Of a DNA stretch of 64,000 nucleotides, positions 1 through 6,978 are shown piece by piece (position 1 is the first letter of the stretch; every line of letters starts with the position of its first letter). The stretch is from contig JAFGMV010000009.1 in NCBI GenBank assembly GCA_016927315.1, positions 1 through 64,000 on the forward strand, given 5' to 3'. Below the pieces are notes generated by a model that was not told where the DNA came from, did not search any database, and saw only the letters and a list, made by a program, of their open reading frames with translations. This DNA comes from Anaerolineales bacterium. Its GTDB lineage: Bacteria; Chloroflexota; Anaerolineae; Anaerolineales; Villigracilaceae. The position numbers and the translations under genes are program-made.

Positions 1-418
1 CCTGGTGGACAGCATCGTCCCGGCCGATGATATCGTCCCGGCCGATGATGTCATCGCGGCCGATGATATCGTCCCGGCCGATGATGTCATCGCGGCCGAT
101 GATATCGTCCCGGCCGATGATATCATCGCGGCCAATGATATCGTCCCGGCCGATGATGTCATCGCGGCCGATGATATCGTCCCGGCCGATGATATCGTCC
201 CGGCCGATGATGTCATCGCGGCCAATGATATCATCGCGGCCAATGATTTCACTCTGGAGATTGTCTTGATACTGCTGGCTGGTTCGAAAGCGATCGTATG
301 TCGTTTCGTTGCTGGCATTCTTATAGTTGTAATCTCCCATACCCAGGAAATTGTCGGATAATGGATTGATTGTTTGGGTATAGAATTCCTTTTCCCAAGG
401 GAAAAATAAATCGCCCAT
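1..418 (-). CDS. IIGRDD hexapeptide-repeat protein (partial, 3' end outside window)
   Basis: A minus-strand reading frame stays open from an ATG at 418 to the window edge, giving 139 residues with no stop. An AGGAGA ribosome site lies just upstream. Residues 1-57 are a non-repetitive, aromatic and Asn/Gln-rich head beginning MGDLFFPWEK. Residues 58-135 are thirteen perfect copies of Ile-Ile-Gly-Arg-Asp-Asp, then AVHQ where the window ends. The 18-bp DNA copies vary only at positions that are silent in this frame (ATC/ATT, CGG/CGC, GAC/GAT), while the same changes would alter protein in the plus-strand frames. That supports this frame as the real gene. I do not recognise a family. The alternating hydrophobic pair and acidic turn could form a solenoid or bind cations, but this is a guess. 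Confidence 0.8.
   Translation of the reverse strand, partial: MGDLFFPWEKEFYTQTINPLSDNFLGMGDYNYKNASNETTYDRFRTSQQYQDNLQSEIIGRDDIIGRDDIIGRDDIIGRDDIIGRDDIIGRDDIIGRDDIIGRDDIIGRDDIIGRDDIIGRDDIIGRDDIIGRDDAVHQ
14..247. repeat. Tandem 18-bp repeat, 13 copies
   Basis: Thirteen head-to-tail 18-bp units fill this interval without interruption. Four unit variants are present, differing at a few positions. They encode the IIGRDD repeats of the minus-strand gene. The near identity suggests recent expansion by slippage or unequal crossing-over, with the protein sequence kept by selection. Confidence 0.95.
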
Positions 419-510
419 GGTTCTCTCCTGTGTCTTGGTTTACATCCTCAAGCAAAGGGAAAATATAAAGTGATGCATGGTAATTATCACCAGATCAGCA
501 TCCATAATTA

Positions 511-1014
511 TCACGGATACGGTTGAAGCATTGCCCGAATTAAGAAACCGGCTTTTGTAAGTAAAAATCCGATCGCCGCGCTGAAGATAAAGCGAGCAGC
601 TGTCTGCAGGGTGAGAGACAATGTATTTTTCAGTATCCCCGGCTTTTTTCGATCTTTTGGTACTGAGGGATGTCTGTTTGCAGACTTTTGTTTTCGTGGT
701 GCTGAAGTTGTTTGATCTTTTCTTGTGCGACTTGAAGGTCTGGCTTTCAATTTTCCTGGTTCCTTTTCAGGGGGAACAGGTTTTGGTGGGGGCTGCTTTA
801 TGGTCCCTTCAGTGGTTTCCGTTTTTTCTTGGGGTGGTTCCCGTTGAGCAGCAGTCCCGCTCAGAGCCTGGCCGCAGTCTTCACAGAATTTATAGTCACG
901 TGGGTTTTCATGAGAGCAAACCGGACAAGCTACAAAATCCAGCTGCTCACCACAATTTTCACAAAAGTTATAATCATCAGGATTCTCTGTATTACATTTG
1001 ATACATATCAACAT
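511..1014 (-). CDS. Double zinc-ribbon protein with C-terminal membrane anchor
   Basis: This 167-residue protein starts at an ATG with a GGAGAGG ribosome site. It carries two zinc ribbons in the first 50 residues, each with two CxxC knuckles (CIKC/CENC and CPVC/CEDC). A Pro, Lys and Arg-rich low-complexity linker follows (about residues 55-125). One hydrophobic stretch near the C-terminus (about residues 138-158) is a likely membrane anchor, so the ribbons would face the cytoplasm. Ribbons of this type are generic and may bind protein, nucleic acid or only zinc. It is divergently arranged with the zinc-ribbon gene at 1153, and the two may share regulation. Specific function is unknown. Confidence 0.75.
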   Translation of the reverse strand: MLICIKCNTENPDDYNFCENCGEQLDFVACPVCSHENPRDYKFCEDCGQALSGTAAQREPPQEKTETTEGTIKQPPPKPVPPEKEPGKLKARPSSRTRKDQTTSAPRKQKSANRHPSVPKDRKKPGILKNTLSLTLQTAARFIFSAAIGFLLTKAGFLIRAMLQPYP

Positions 1015-1059
1015 TTATTGCCTCTCCGCGTTGATAAATTTAATCATCGAAGTGAATGT

Positions 1060-1089
1060 TTGTCAAATCAATTGTTTATATTCTATAAT
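1060..1089 (+). promoter_or_regulatory. Likely sigma-70-type promoter for the 1153 gene
   Basis: TTGTCA at 1060-1065 and TATAAT at 1084-1089 are separated by 18 bases in an AT-rich divergent intergenic region. Transcription would start near 1096, about 57 bases before the ATG at 1153. Confidence 0.55.
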
Positions 1090-1152
1090 GAATATCAAGA
1101 ATTAAAAAATTATAGTTGTCTGATAAAGTGGCTAAATATTTGGGAGGGCCAA

Positions 1153-2346
1153 ATGAATTGTCAAAATTGTGGAAAGAGTATCCTGGATACAGCCAAAGTA
1201 TGTGGTTACTGTGGTCGAAAAGTGGAACTAGCTCCAGTCAGCTGCCCAGAATGCGGGAAAGAAGCACGTGAGGGGGCAAAGGTGTGCGGTTATTGTGGAT
1301 ATCGATTTGAAGCGCCAGCCATTCAGGCAGGGACTGAAATAGCATTGGCTGAAGAGGACGCCCTCGAAACACCGGTCTCTGCTGAGAGCAGTGAAACCCA
1401 GGCGGAAGCTGAAATGAACAGGGAGGAAATTAAGCCTGAGAAATTGGCCTCCGAAGCGCAATTAGAAGCCGGCCCGGCTGTCGAAACAGTTCAAGCGGCT
1501 CCTCCTGAAACTGTAGAAGCTGAAGCGGAGGCCGGGCCGGAAGTCAAACCAGCTCAAGTTGTTCAACCTGAAATTGTAGAAGACAAACCGGAAAAGCCTC
1601 GAAAAAAAACGGAAAAACCGGTAAAAATTACCAACTCAGCTGTGAAGAAGAAATATGAGCAAACCAAAAAAAGAATATCAGGATGGGTATGGGGAGTTAT
1701 TGGATTATTGTTGGTCGGGATCGCAGCCGCAGTTGTGTTCTTTTTTACCAATCGTTTACCCTCCCAGGTGACAGAAAACTTGTCGTCTGTAAAAATCGTT
1801 AGAACGGAAAACTTCACAGGATCATCTGTCGCTGGCGGGGAAACAAAAAATGTAAATATTGTAAATGGGGCGGCCCAGATCAACGGGACGGGAAATTTCA
1901 TGGAAGCTTATGTAACTTTTAAATACCAGCCTCTTGTTGTGGGTGATGGGCTTCTGGCGCTCTTCATGATCGAACCCAGGGGGAGCGACCAATGGTGGTT
2001 GATAGACCTTTATACAAAAAGCGGAAACGCATATTATGGCTCGGTTGGATTTTCAGAATGGTATCATCCCTTTACTGAAATTGAGTTGGAGGGAAGTGAC
2101 GCTCCCTTCTCCGGTTGGAGAATTGGCCCCAAACCGGATGTCTGGTATTATGTTCTGTTTGCTGTATTGGACAAAAATGAGATCATGGTTCGGGTTTGGG
2201 AGAAGGACAACCCGGAAAGAGTTTCTGTTTATACCTGGCATTTAGATCCCAAGTTAAGAAATCGAAACTGGTTTGCAGCATTCTACGCTCATACAGGCAA
2301 AATGTATCTGGAATCAGTACAGTTCATTTCGTTTACAGAGAACTAA
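1153..2346 (+). CDS. Zinc-ribbon membrane protein with extracytoplasmic domain
   Basis: The ATG at 1153 (397 residues) is preferred over upstream in-frame starts. It begins a zinc ribbon (MNCQNCGK) and has GGGAGG upstream. Residues 1-52 hold two zinc ribbons (CQNC/CGYC and CPEC/CGYC). Residues about 60-155 are a Glu, Ala, Pro and Val-rich linker, followed by a basic patch. One transmembrane helix spans about residues 177-198 (WGVIGLLLVGIAAAVVFFF). The remaining 195 residues are a predominantly beta, Trp/Tyr-rich domain that would lie outside the membrane and could be a lectin-like (concanavalin-type) fold. The design resembles other bacterial zinc-ribbon membrane sensors, but no specific family is recognised. 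Confidence 0.8.
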   Translation: MNCQNCGKSILDTAKVCGYCGRKVELAPVSCPECGKEAREGAKVCGYCGYRFEAPAIQAGTEIALAEEDALETPVSAESSETQAEAEMNREEIKPEKLASEAQLEAGPAVETVQAAPPETVEAEAEAGPEVKPAQVVQPEIVEDKPEKPRKKTEKPVKITNSAVKKKYEQTKKRISGWVWGVIGLLLVGIAAAVVFFFTNRLPSQVTENLSSVKIVRTENFTGSSVAGGETKNVNIVNGAAQINGTGNFMEAYVTFKYQPLVVGDGLLALFMIEPRGSDQWWLIDLYTKSGNAYYGSVGFSEWYHPFTEIELEGSDAPFSGWRIGPKPDVWYYVLFAVLDKNEIMVRVWEKDNPERVSVYTWHLDPKLRNRNWFAAFYAHTGKMYLESVQFISFTEN

Positions 2347-2383
2347 CTGTTTATTTGTAGCTGTAACACAGTCTCAGGTAATC

Positions 2384-2410
2384 AAAACTGCCCATTTGGG
2401 CGGTTTTGTA
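2384..2410 (+). terminator. Rho-independent terminator
   Basis: AAAACTGCCC and GGGCGGTTTT form a 10-bp stem (one G-U pair) around an ATTT loop, ending in a T run. It lies 38 bases after the stop of the zinc-ribbon gene at 2346. Confidence 0.7.
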
Positions 2411-2503
2411 TTAAAGGATCTCTTGCTCGTATCATCTTATTGCCGGGTTGTCTGTGGCTGTCTGCGGGCAGGGTAGGGTGAACGCACTAAAATCTAAAAA
2501 AAA

Positions 2504-3025
2504 ACAAAAGGCGGTTATCCTCAGGGAAAGCAACTCAGAGAATCCAAAATCCGAGCGTACTGGACTATTTCAGACCCTGAAACTCTGCGCTCCTTGCGAG
2601 GCCTTGACCACTGGGAGAAATTGACGACCGTTTCATGTATCCGCTCTCAGCGCTGGATAGGAGACGAGAAATCCAGCCAAGGTCGTTATCATATTGACAG
2701 AATCACAGGAGCCAAACAGGTTTTGTCGGCTGTGCGTTCACATTGGGGTATTGGGAACCAGCTTCATTGGCGCTTTGATAATGCTTTTGATGAAGACTGT
2801 GGCCGCATTCGCCAAGAACATGGCGCTGAGAATTTTGCTGTTTTGCGTCACAGCGCTATCACTCTGCTCAAGCAAGAGGAAACTTGCAAACGCAGTATCA
2901 ATTTGGATCAATTCCTGCAAGTTGGATATTTTGCTTGCCGGACCAGGACTCTTTTCAATCCGCTGGCGAGTCGATTTAAAAAAGATGCGCATCTTTTCAT
3001 CAATAAATGCGCATCTTTTCAATAA
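2504..3025 (+). pseudogene. ISAs1-family transposase, 5'-truncated remnant
   Basis: The frame encodes roughly the last 170 residues of an ISAs1-type (H-repeat associated) transposase. The recognisable part runs from RAYWTISDPETLRSLRG through VRSHWGIGNQLHWRFD to FDEDCGRIRQEHGAENFAVL. The HW.I.N.LHW and ED..RIR signatures are typical of this family's C-terminal half. Full-length members have about 370 residues. The DDE N-terminal half and any start codon are missing, and the frame simply fades into an A-rich stretch near 2500. The normal C-terminus is replaced by short residues read from a palindrome. This is a dead copy. Confidence 0.8.
2980..3022. repeat. Palindrome at the end of the ISAs1 remnant
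   Basis: AAAAGATGCGCATCTTTT (2980-2997) is a perfect 18-bp palindrome. Half of it recurs in direct orientation just downstream (ATGCGCATCTTTTC, 3008-3021). This may be the terminal region of the element or a terminator. The opposite IS end is not seen. Confidence 0.6.
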
Positions 3026-3144
3026 TAAGTCCGATATGTTTGAAGGTGGGGCAATCCTTATCTACAAACGCCCGCCGCAGGTTGATCGTTCTCCAGGGAA
3101 CCTTTTTTGGGAGATACCTTACCCGGCGGCAAGAGCGCAGGCCG

Positions 3145-3900
3145 TTAAGTGTTCAGCCTGTTCTTCCCGTCAAGATAAGCCAGGGCATAAAAAGAATAGG
3201 TGTACAGATAGCTGAAGTAGCTGTATACAATAAAAATAAACGGCAGCACGATGCAGAGAACGAGGGTGAATACCAGCAGCTGCGTTATCAGGGACACCAC
3301 CATCGCAAGTGCGTAGATGACAATGAACGCGATTAAAAAGGACATAAAGCCGGATTTCAGGATTGGCCACCAGGCTTTGTAATCGAATGCTGCCGAAAAA
3401 TCATCCTTTGCGACCATATGGGCAGAAGCCGCAGCAGTGATAAAGGGTACGGCAATTGCCAGGAGCATTCCGAGGACAAAAAACAAAGAACCGCCGCCAT
3501 AACCGATTAACAAAAGAAGCATCCCAATCGCGCCTTGTTCTCCATGTTCCATCATGATGATCCCCGGAATGGGGACCAGGGAGATGCCAAGCACAGCTGC
3601 TGCAAAGACGATCAGCACCGGAAGGCTGTATATGAAATTGACCGCCCATAATCTGGCGCCGTCTGAAAGCAGCAGTCCCCAATCATCCCATTCGGGTAAG
3701 GCTAACCGGCCCTGTTCTTGAAAAATGCGCTTCATGATCTGGGCTGCATAGCCTAATAAAATGAAGGCTGGCACAAAAGGGATGATAAACACGAACAGAC
3801 CAACCAATGCCCCGATCCCAACTTTCTTGCCCCATTCGGGATCCTGGAAAGGGAATTTAATGATCCGGCTGATTGTATCCATAGAACCGATGTTTGTCAT
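3145..3900 (-). CDS. DUF4013-family polytopic membrane protein
   Basis: The start is the ATG at 3900, which has a strong AGGAGG ribosome site and gives 251 residues. A longer open frame extends upstream but overlaps the neighbouring deacetylase gene. The N-terminus (FPFQDPEWGKKVGIGALVG) is the usual opening of DUF4013 proteins: a short amphipathic stretch with an F.DP.W motif, then hydrophobic helices. About five to six membrane segments are visible (residues about 28-52, 84-110, 118-150, 185-215, 215-240). The function of the family is unknown. The PIG-L gene on the same strand ends 22 bases upstream, so the two could be co-transcribed. Confidence 0.8.
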   Translation of the reverse strand: MTNIGSMDTISRIIKFPFQDPEWGKKVGIGALVGLFVFIIPFVPAFILLGYAAQIMKRIFQEQGRLALPEWDDWGLLLSDGARLWAVNFIYSLPVLIVFAAAVLGISLVPIPGIIMMEHGEQGAIGMLLLLIGYGGGSLFFVLGMLLAIAVPFITAAASAHMVAKDDFSAAFDYKAWWPILKSGFMSFLIAFIVIYALAMVVSLITQLLVFTLVLCIVLPFIFIVYSYFSYLYTYSFYALAYLDGKNRLNT

Positions 3901-3922
3901 TTGAAACCTCCTGGTGCTTGAT

Positions 3923-4561
3923 TTATTCACATGGATCGAATCTTCCCACCACTCGCAAAATGTCAAACCCTTCGGCAAAGTTCCGTTCGGCAAGTGCACC
4001 GTGACGGACCATGGTTGCCCGCAGCAGGTCGGCATCGAAATAATATTTGTCGTGATACGTCTTGTACTTTTGAAGCGCTTCAATCTTTTTGTCCACATCC
4101 TTTTCGGCAACATCAACAAAGAAATGCGGGAAGAAGTTGTAGCTGGAGCGGACGACATCAAACCCCAGTACGGTGATGCCGCGGAAGGCGCGCACGGCTT
4201 CCTCTGTGACCACATTGTGATCCTGGTGGATGTCATTGCGACTGTGGCAGAAAATGATCTGAGGCTTAAACTCCCGGCGCAGCTTGAGCAGGTATTCCAG
4301 GATTTCCTGGCGCTTATCCGGGAATTTTCGTGTTGTAAATTCTTCAACCAGGATGCTGTCTTCGGGGACGCCCAGTACAGCCATGCTTTCATAATGCTCA
4401 GCGACTACATTTTTGAGCAGAGGGTTTTTCTGGTTATCAGAGAGGGTGACGCACAGCAGGTCGCTCTTTCCCTTGATGTTGTGGATCAGTGCGCCGGCGC
4501 CCAGTTCGATATCATCTGGATGGGCGCCAATGAACAGTACGCGTTTACCGTAGAAAATCAT
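3923..4561 (-). CDS. PIG-L (LmbE-like) family deacetylase
   Basis: This 212-residue protein is of usual length for the PIG-L/LmbE family of zinc-dependent N-acetyl sugar deacetylases. The metal and catalytic signature AHPDD is at residues 14-18 (LFIGAHPDDIELGAGALI). The second signature, HQDHNVVTEEAVRAF, supplies the later metal histidine. Members remove acetyl groups from N-acetylglucosaminyl lipids or thiols, or from antibiotic precursors. The substrate here cannot be told from sequence. No signal peptide is seen, so it is probably cytoplasmic. It sits between a methyltransferase and a DUF4013 membrane protein on the same strand. Confidence 0.88.
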   Translation of the reverse strand: MIFYGKRVLFIGAHPDDIELGAGALIHNIKGKSDLLCVTLSDNQKNPLLKNVVAEHYESMAVLGVPEDSILVEEFTTRKFPDKRQEILEYLLKLRREFKPQIIFCHSRNDIHQDHNVVTEEAVRAFRGITVLGFDVVRSSYNFFPHFFVDVAEKDVDKKIEALQKYKTYHDKYYFDADLLRATMVRHGALAERNFAEGFDILRVVGRFDPCE

Positions 4562-4606
4562 TTTCAGTCCCTGTTTCTATTCTTATAGGTAGGCCGTGAT
4601 CACCCG

Positions 4607-5407
4607 CTACTTGGCGGCCAGGATACCGCCGACCACCTTGGTCATCACCAGTTTGCCGTCACGCTGGAACCAGCTGTTGGCGACGGCCTCGATCTTTGCA
4701 ATCAGACCTTCGTATTCATCCTGCCCGTTGAACATACGGGTCCACAGTTTGCGGTCTTCAGACAGTGAGGCGCGCACATACTCCATAAACGGCTTTACCT
4801 CAGGAAAGGTCAGCGGGTTTTCGAAGGTGTGTAGTTCGGTTTTTGCGAAGATATTGGAAATACTCTGGAAGATCGGGCCCTTGAAACGGGATGAACCCGG
4901 CATGGGTGGAATCTCCTGGCCGGAGGCTTCCCTGATAATATCGTAAAACATCTGTTTGTTCTCCGGCAGCGGCCCGGTGACGAACAACCGTCCGCCGGGC
5001 TTCAGGATGCGGTGCGTTTCACCAAACGTGAAGTCCAGGTCAGAAGCATAATAAATTGCAAAAGCGCTGGTACACAGGTCGAAGCGATTCTCCTCGAATG
5101 GGAATGTTTTATTGAAATCAAGGAATCTGAACTCGATGCCGGTTTTGCGTTTTTTGTCTTCTGTGCGGGCTTTGTCCAGCAGTTCTTCATTGAAATCCCC
5201 GCCGGTGATGGCTGCATCGCCCCCGAGATGATCATGGTACAGGAAGCACTGTTTCCCGGCGCCGCAGCCAACATCCAGGATGTGGAAACCGGGCTTGGGG
5301 TCAAGCAGGTTGACGGTCCATACATCTATATTGGCAGAACCATATTTGGCATGGATATCGATGCGAACCAGCAGGTCCTTGCTTGTTTCCTGGTACTTTA
5401 TTTCCAT
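4607..5407 (-). CDS. Class I SAM-dependent methyltransferase
   Basis: A 266-residue Rossmann-fold methyltransferase. Motif I is HILDVGCGAGKQ (about residues 43-54), which binds S-adenosylmethionine. A later acidic loop GGDFNEELLDKA and the post-motif LKPGGRLFVTGPLP fit the UbiE/Methyltransf_11 type. The C-terminal 100 residues carry no substrate signature that I recognise. The gene lies 45 bases upstream of the PIG-L gene on the same strand, so co-transcription is possible. Divergent hisS starts about 120 bases away. Confidence 0.85.
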   Translation of the reverse strand: MEIKYQETSKDLLVRIDIHAKYGSANIDVWTVNLLDPKPGFHILDVGCGAGKQCFLYHDHLGGDAAITGGDFNEELLDKARTEDKKRKTGIEFRFLDFNKTFPFEENRFDLCTSAFAIYYASDLDFTFGETHRILKPGGRLFVTGPLPENKQMFYDIIREASGQEIPPMPGSSRFKGPIFQSISNIFAKTELHTFENPLTFPEVKPFMEYVRASLSEDRKLWTRMFNGQDEYEGLIAKIEAVANSWFQRDGKLVMTKVVGGILAAK

Positions 5408-5529
5408 TTTTAATCCTCGAAACGATCAGTTTGCATGCAAGCGCAAATATACCACAGGTATTCTAAATTCGCTCAATTTCACCGCCAAGTGTGCTAAAAT
5501 CTGCCCATATTAACATTGATGGTGACATA

Positions 5530-6819
5530 ATGAAAAACGTAATTCCCTCTGTAAAAGGCACCCGTGATTTCTATCCGGAACAGATGGCCTTCCGCACCTG
5601 GCTGTACAATACCATGCGCCAGGCGGCGGAATCGTTTGGTTTCCAGGAATGGGAAGCGCCGATCCTTGAATCGATCGAGCTGTACGCGGCCAAATCCGGG
5701 GAAGAACTGGTCAAGAAGCAGTCCTATGTGTTTGAAGACCGCGGTGGAGACGAGATCACCCTGCGTCCGGAATTGACGCCCTCCCTGGCGCGTGTGGTCG
5801 CCCAGAAACAGAATGAATTGACTTTCCCGGTCCGTTGGTGGTCCTTTGGCCCTTTTTGGCGTTATGAAAACCCCCAGAGGGGGCGCACACGCGAATTTTT
5901 CCAATGGAATGTGGATATGCTGGGGGTCGATACGCCTGAGGCTGACGCAGAACTGGTTGCCGTGCTGGCAACATTTTTGAAGCAGGTTGGCTTGAACCCG
6001 GAGCAAGTCCTGATCCTGGTCAACGACCGCCGCCTGATGGACCGCCAGTTTGAAAAATTCGGTATCCCGGCCGGGCAGCGATTGGAAGTCTCAAACTGGA
6101 TCGACCGGCGCGAAAAAATGAAACCACAGGAATGGGAAGCTTATGGCAGGGATTTTGGATTGTCCGGCGATCAGTTGGCCAACCTGAAAGCCATGCTGGC
6201 CGACAAACAGTTGTGGCAAGAGTCGCAAGAATTGACGCGCTTCTTCGCAGCCATCGAAGCGCTTGGGTTGAGCAGCTTCGTCCGGTTTGACCCGGGGATT
6301 GTGCGCGGGCTGCTGTATTATACCGGGACGGTATTTGAAGCCTGGGATATGGGCGGCGTCGTTAAACGCTCAATCCTGGGCGGCGGTCGCTATGACAACC
6401 TGCTGGCGGATGTGGGTGGTGAGCCGCTCCCGGCCGTCGGTTTTGCGATGGGGGACGTGGTTATCGAGTTGGTCCTGAAAGATTATGGACTGCTGCCCAA
6501 AGACCTGAATGTGAACCCGGCCCCGGTGTTGGTGACTGTTTTCGATCCGGCGCAGCAAGCTGCTTCCTTGAAGATTGCCGCCCGGCTGCGGGAGGCCGGC
6601 TTGAATGTGATCTGTTATCCGCAGGCTGTCAAACTTGGAAAACAGTTTAAATACGCCCATCGGATTGGGGCCCGGGTGACGGTTGTCATTGGTCCGGATG
6701 AAGCGGAGAATGGTCAGGCGGCCCTCAAGGAGATGGTCAGCGGCGGCCAGCAGTTGGTTGACCAACAGGATGCGGCGGAAGCCATCCGGCTGATTCTTGC
6801 TAAGCCCGGCGCTTCATGA
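5530..6819 (+). CDS. hisS: Histidyl-tRNA synthetase
   Basis: HisRS (429 residues) charges tRNA-His with histidine. The start is the ATG at 5530, because MKNVIPSVKGTRDFYPEQ is the standard HisRS N-terminus; a longer upstream frame has no such match. Class II motif 2 is seen as FWRYENPQRGRTREFFQ, where ENP replaces the more common ERP. The HisRS-specific signature appears as VRGLLYYTGTVFE. The C-terminal anticodon-binding domain occupies about the last 95 residues (PVLVTVFD...). It is followed by tRNA-His only 24 bases after the stop, so enzyme and substrate are adjacent. Confidence 0.97.
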   Translation: MKNVIPSVKGTRDFYPEQMAFRTWLYNTMRQAAESFGFQEWEAPILESIELYAAKSGEELVKKQSYVFEDRGGDEITLRPELTPSLARVVAQKQNELTFPVRWWSFGPFWRYENPQRGRTREFFQWNVDMLGVDTPEADAELVAVLATFLKQVGLNPEQVLILVNDRRLMDRQFEKFGIPAGQRLEVSNWIDRREKMKPQEWEAYGRDFGLSGDQLANLKAMLADKQLWQESQELTRFFAAIEALGLSSFVRFDPGIVRGLLYYTGTVFEAWDMGGVVKRSILGGGRYDNLLADVGGEPLPAVGFAMGDVVIELVLKDYGLLPKDLNVNPAPVLVTVFDPAQQAASLKIAARLREAGLNVICYPQAVKLGKQFKYAHRIGARVTVVIGPDEAENGQAALKEMVSGGQQLVDQQDAAEAIRLILAKPGAS

Positions 6820-6825
6820 TAAAAT
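6797..6825 (+). promoter_or_regulatory. Likely promoter of tRNA-His, inside the end of hisS
   Basis: TTGCTA (6797-6802) and TAAAAT (6820-6825) are 17 bases apart. Transcription would begin near 6833, about 11 bases before the tRNA. The promoter overlaps the last hisS codons, so tRNA-His need not depend on hisS readthrough. Confidence 0.5.
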
Positions 6826-6843
6826 AGCGGGCGCTTTAAGCTT

Positions 6844-6919
6844 GGTGCCTGTAGCTCAATGGCAGAGCGCTACACTGTGGATGTAGATGTTGTGGGTTCG
6901 ACCCCCATCAGGCACCCCA
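6844..6919 (+). tRNA. tRNA-His (anticodon GTG)
   Basis: A complete cloverleaf is visible. The acceptor stem includes the extra encoded G at -1 opposite C73 that is diagnostic for tRNA-His. The anticodon stem CTACA/TGTAG encloses loop CTGTGGA with anticodon GTG. The T arm contains TTCGACC. The 3' CCA is encoded (6917-6919). Confidence 0.97.
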
Positions 6920-6920
6920 A

Positions 6921-6951
6921 AAAGACTCCCGAACCCCGGGAGTCTTTTTTT
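6921..6951 (+). terminator. Rho-independent terminator after tRNA-His
   Basis: An 11-bp perfect stem (6921-6931 with 6937-6947) with a 5-base loop is followed by a run of Ts. It begins right after the encoded CCA. Confidence 0.9.
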
Positions 6952-6978
6952 TGTTTTTTCCCGGCCAGGAGAATATTT

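Noticed and set aside
14-247. Possible CRISPR array in the 18-bp repeats
   Set aside because: Units are contiguous with no spacers, have an 18-bp period and a continuous reading frame, and no cas gene is present.
5-361. Plus-strand frame of 118 codons with IVPADD/VIAADD repeats
   Set aside because: It is the antisense of the minus-strand repeat gene. Unit differences change amino acids in this frame but are silent in the minus frame, and it has no ribosome site.
3901-4392. Upstream extension of the DUF4013 gene
   Set aside because: It lies over the PIG-L gene in another frame. The ATG at 3900 has a strong ribosome site and the family-typical N-terminus.
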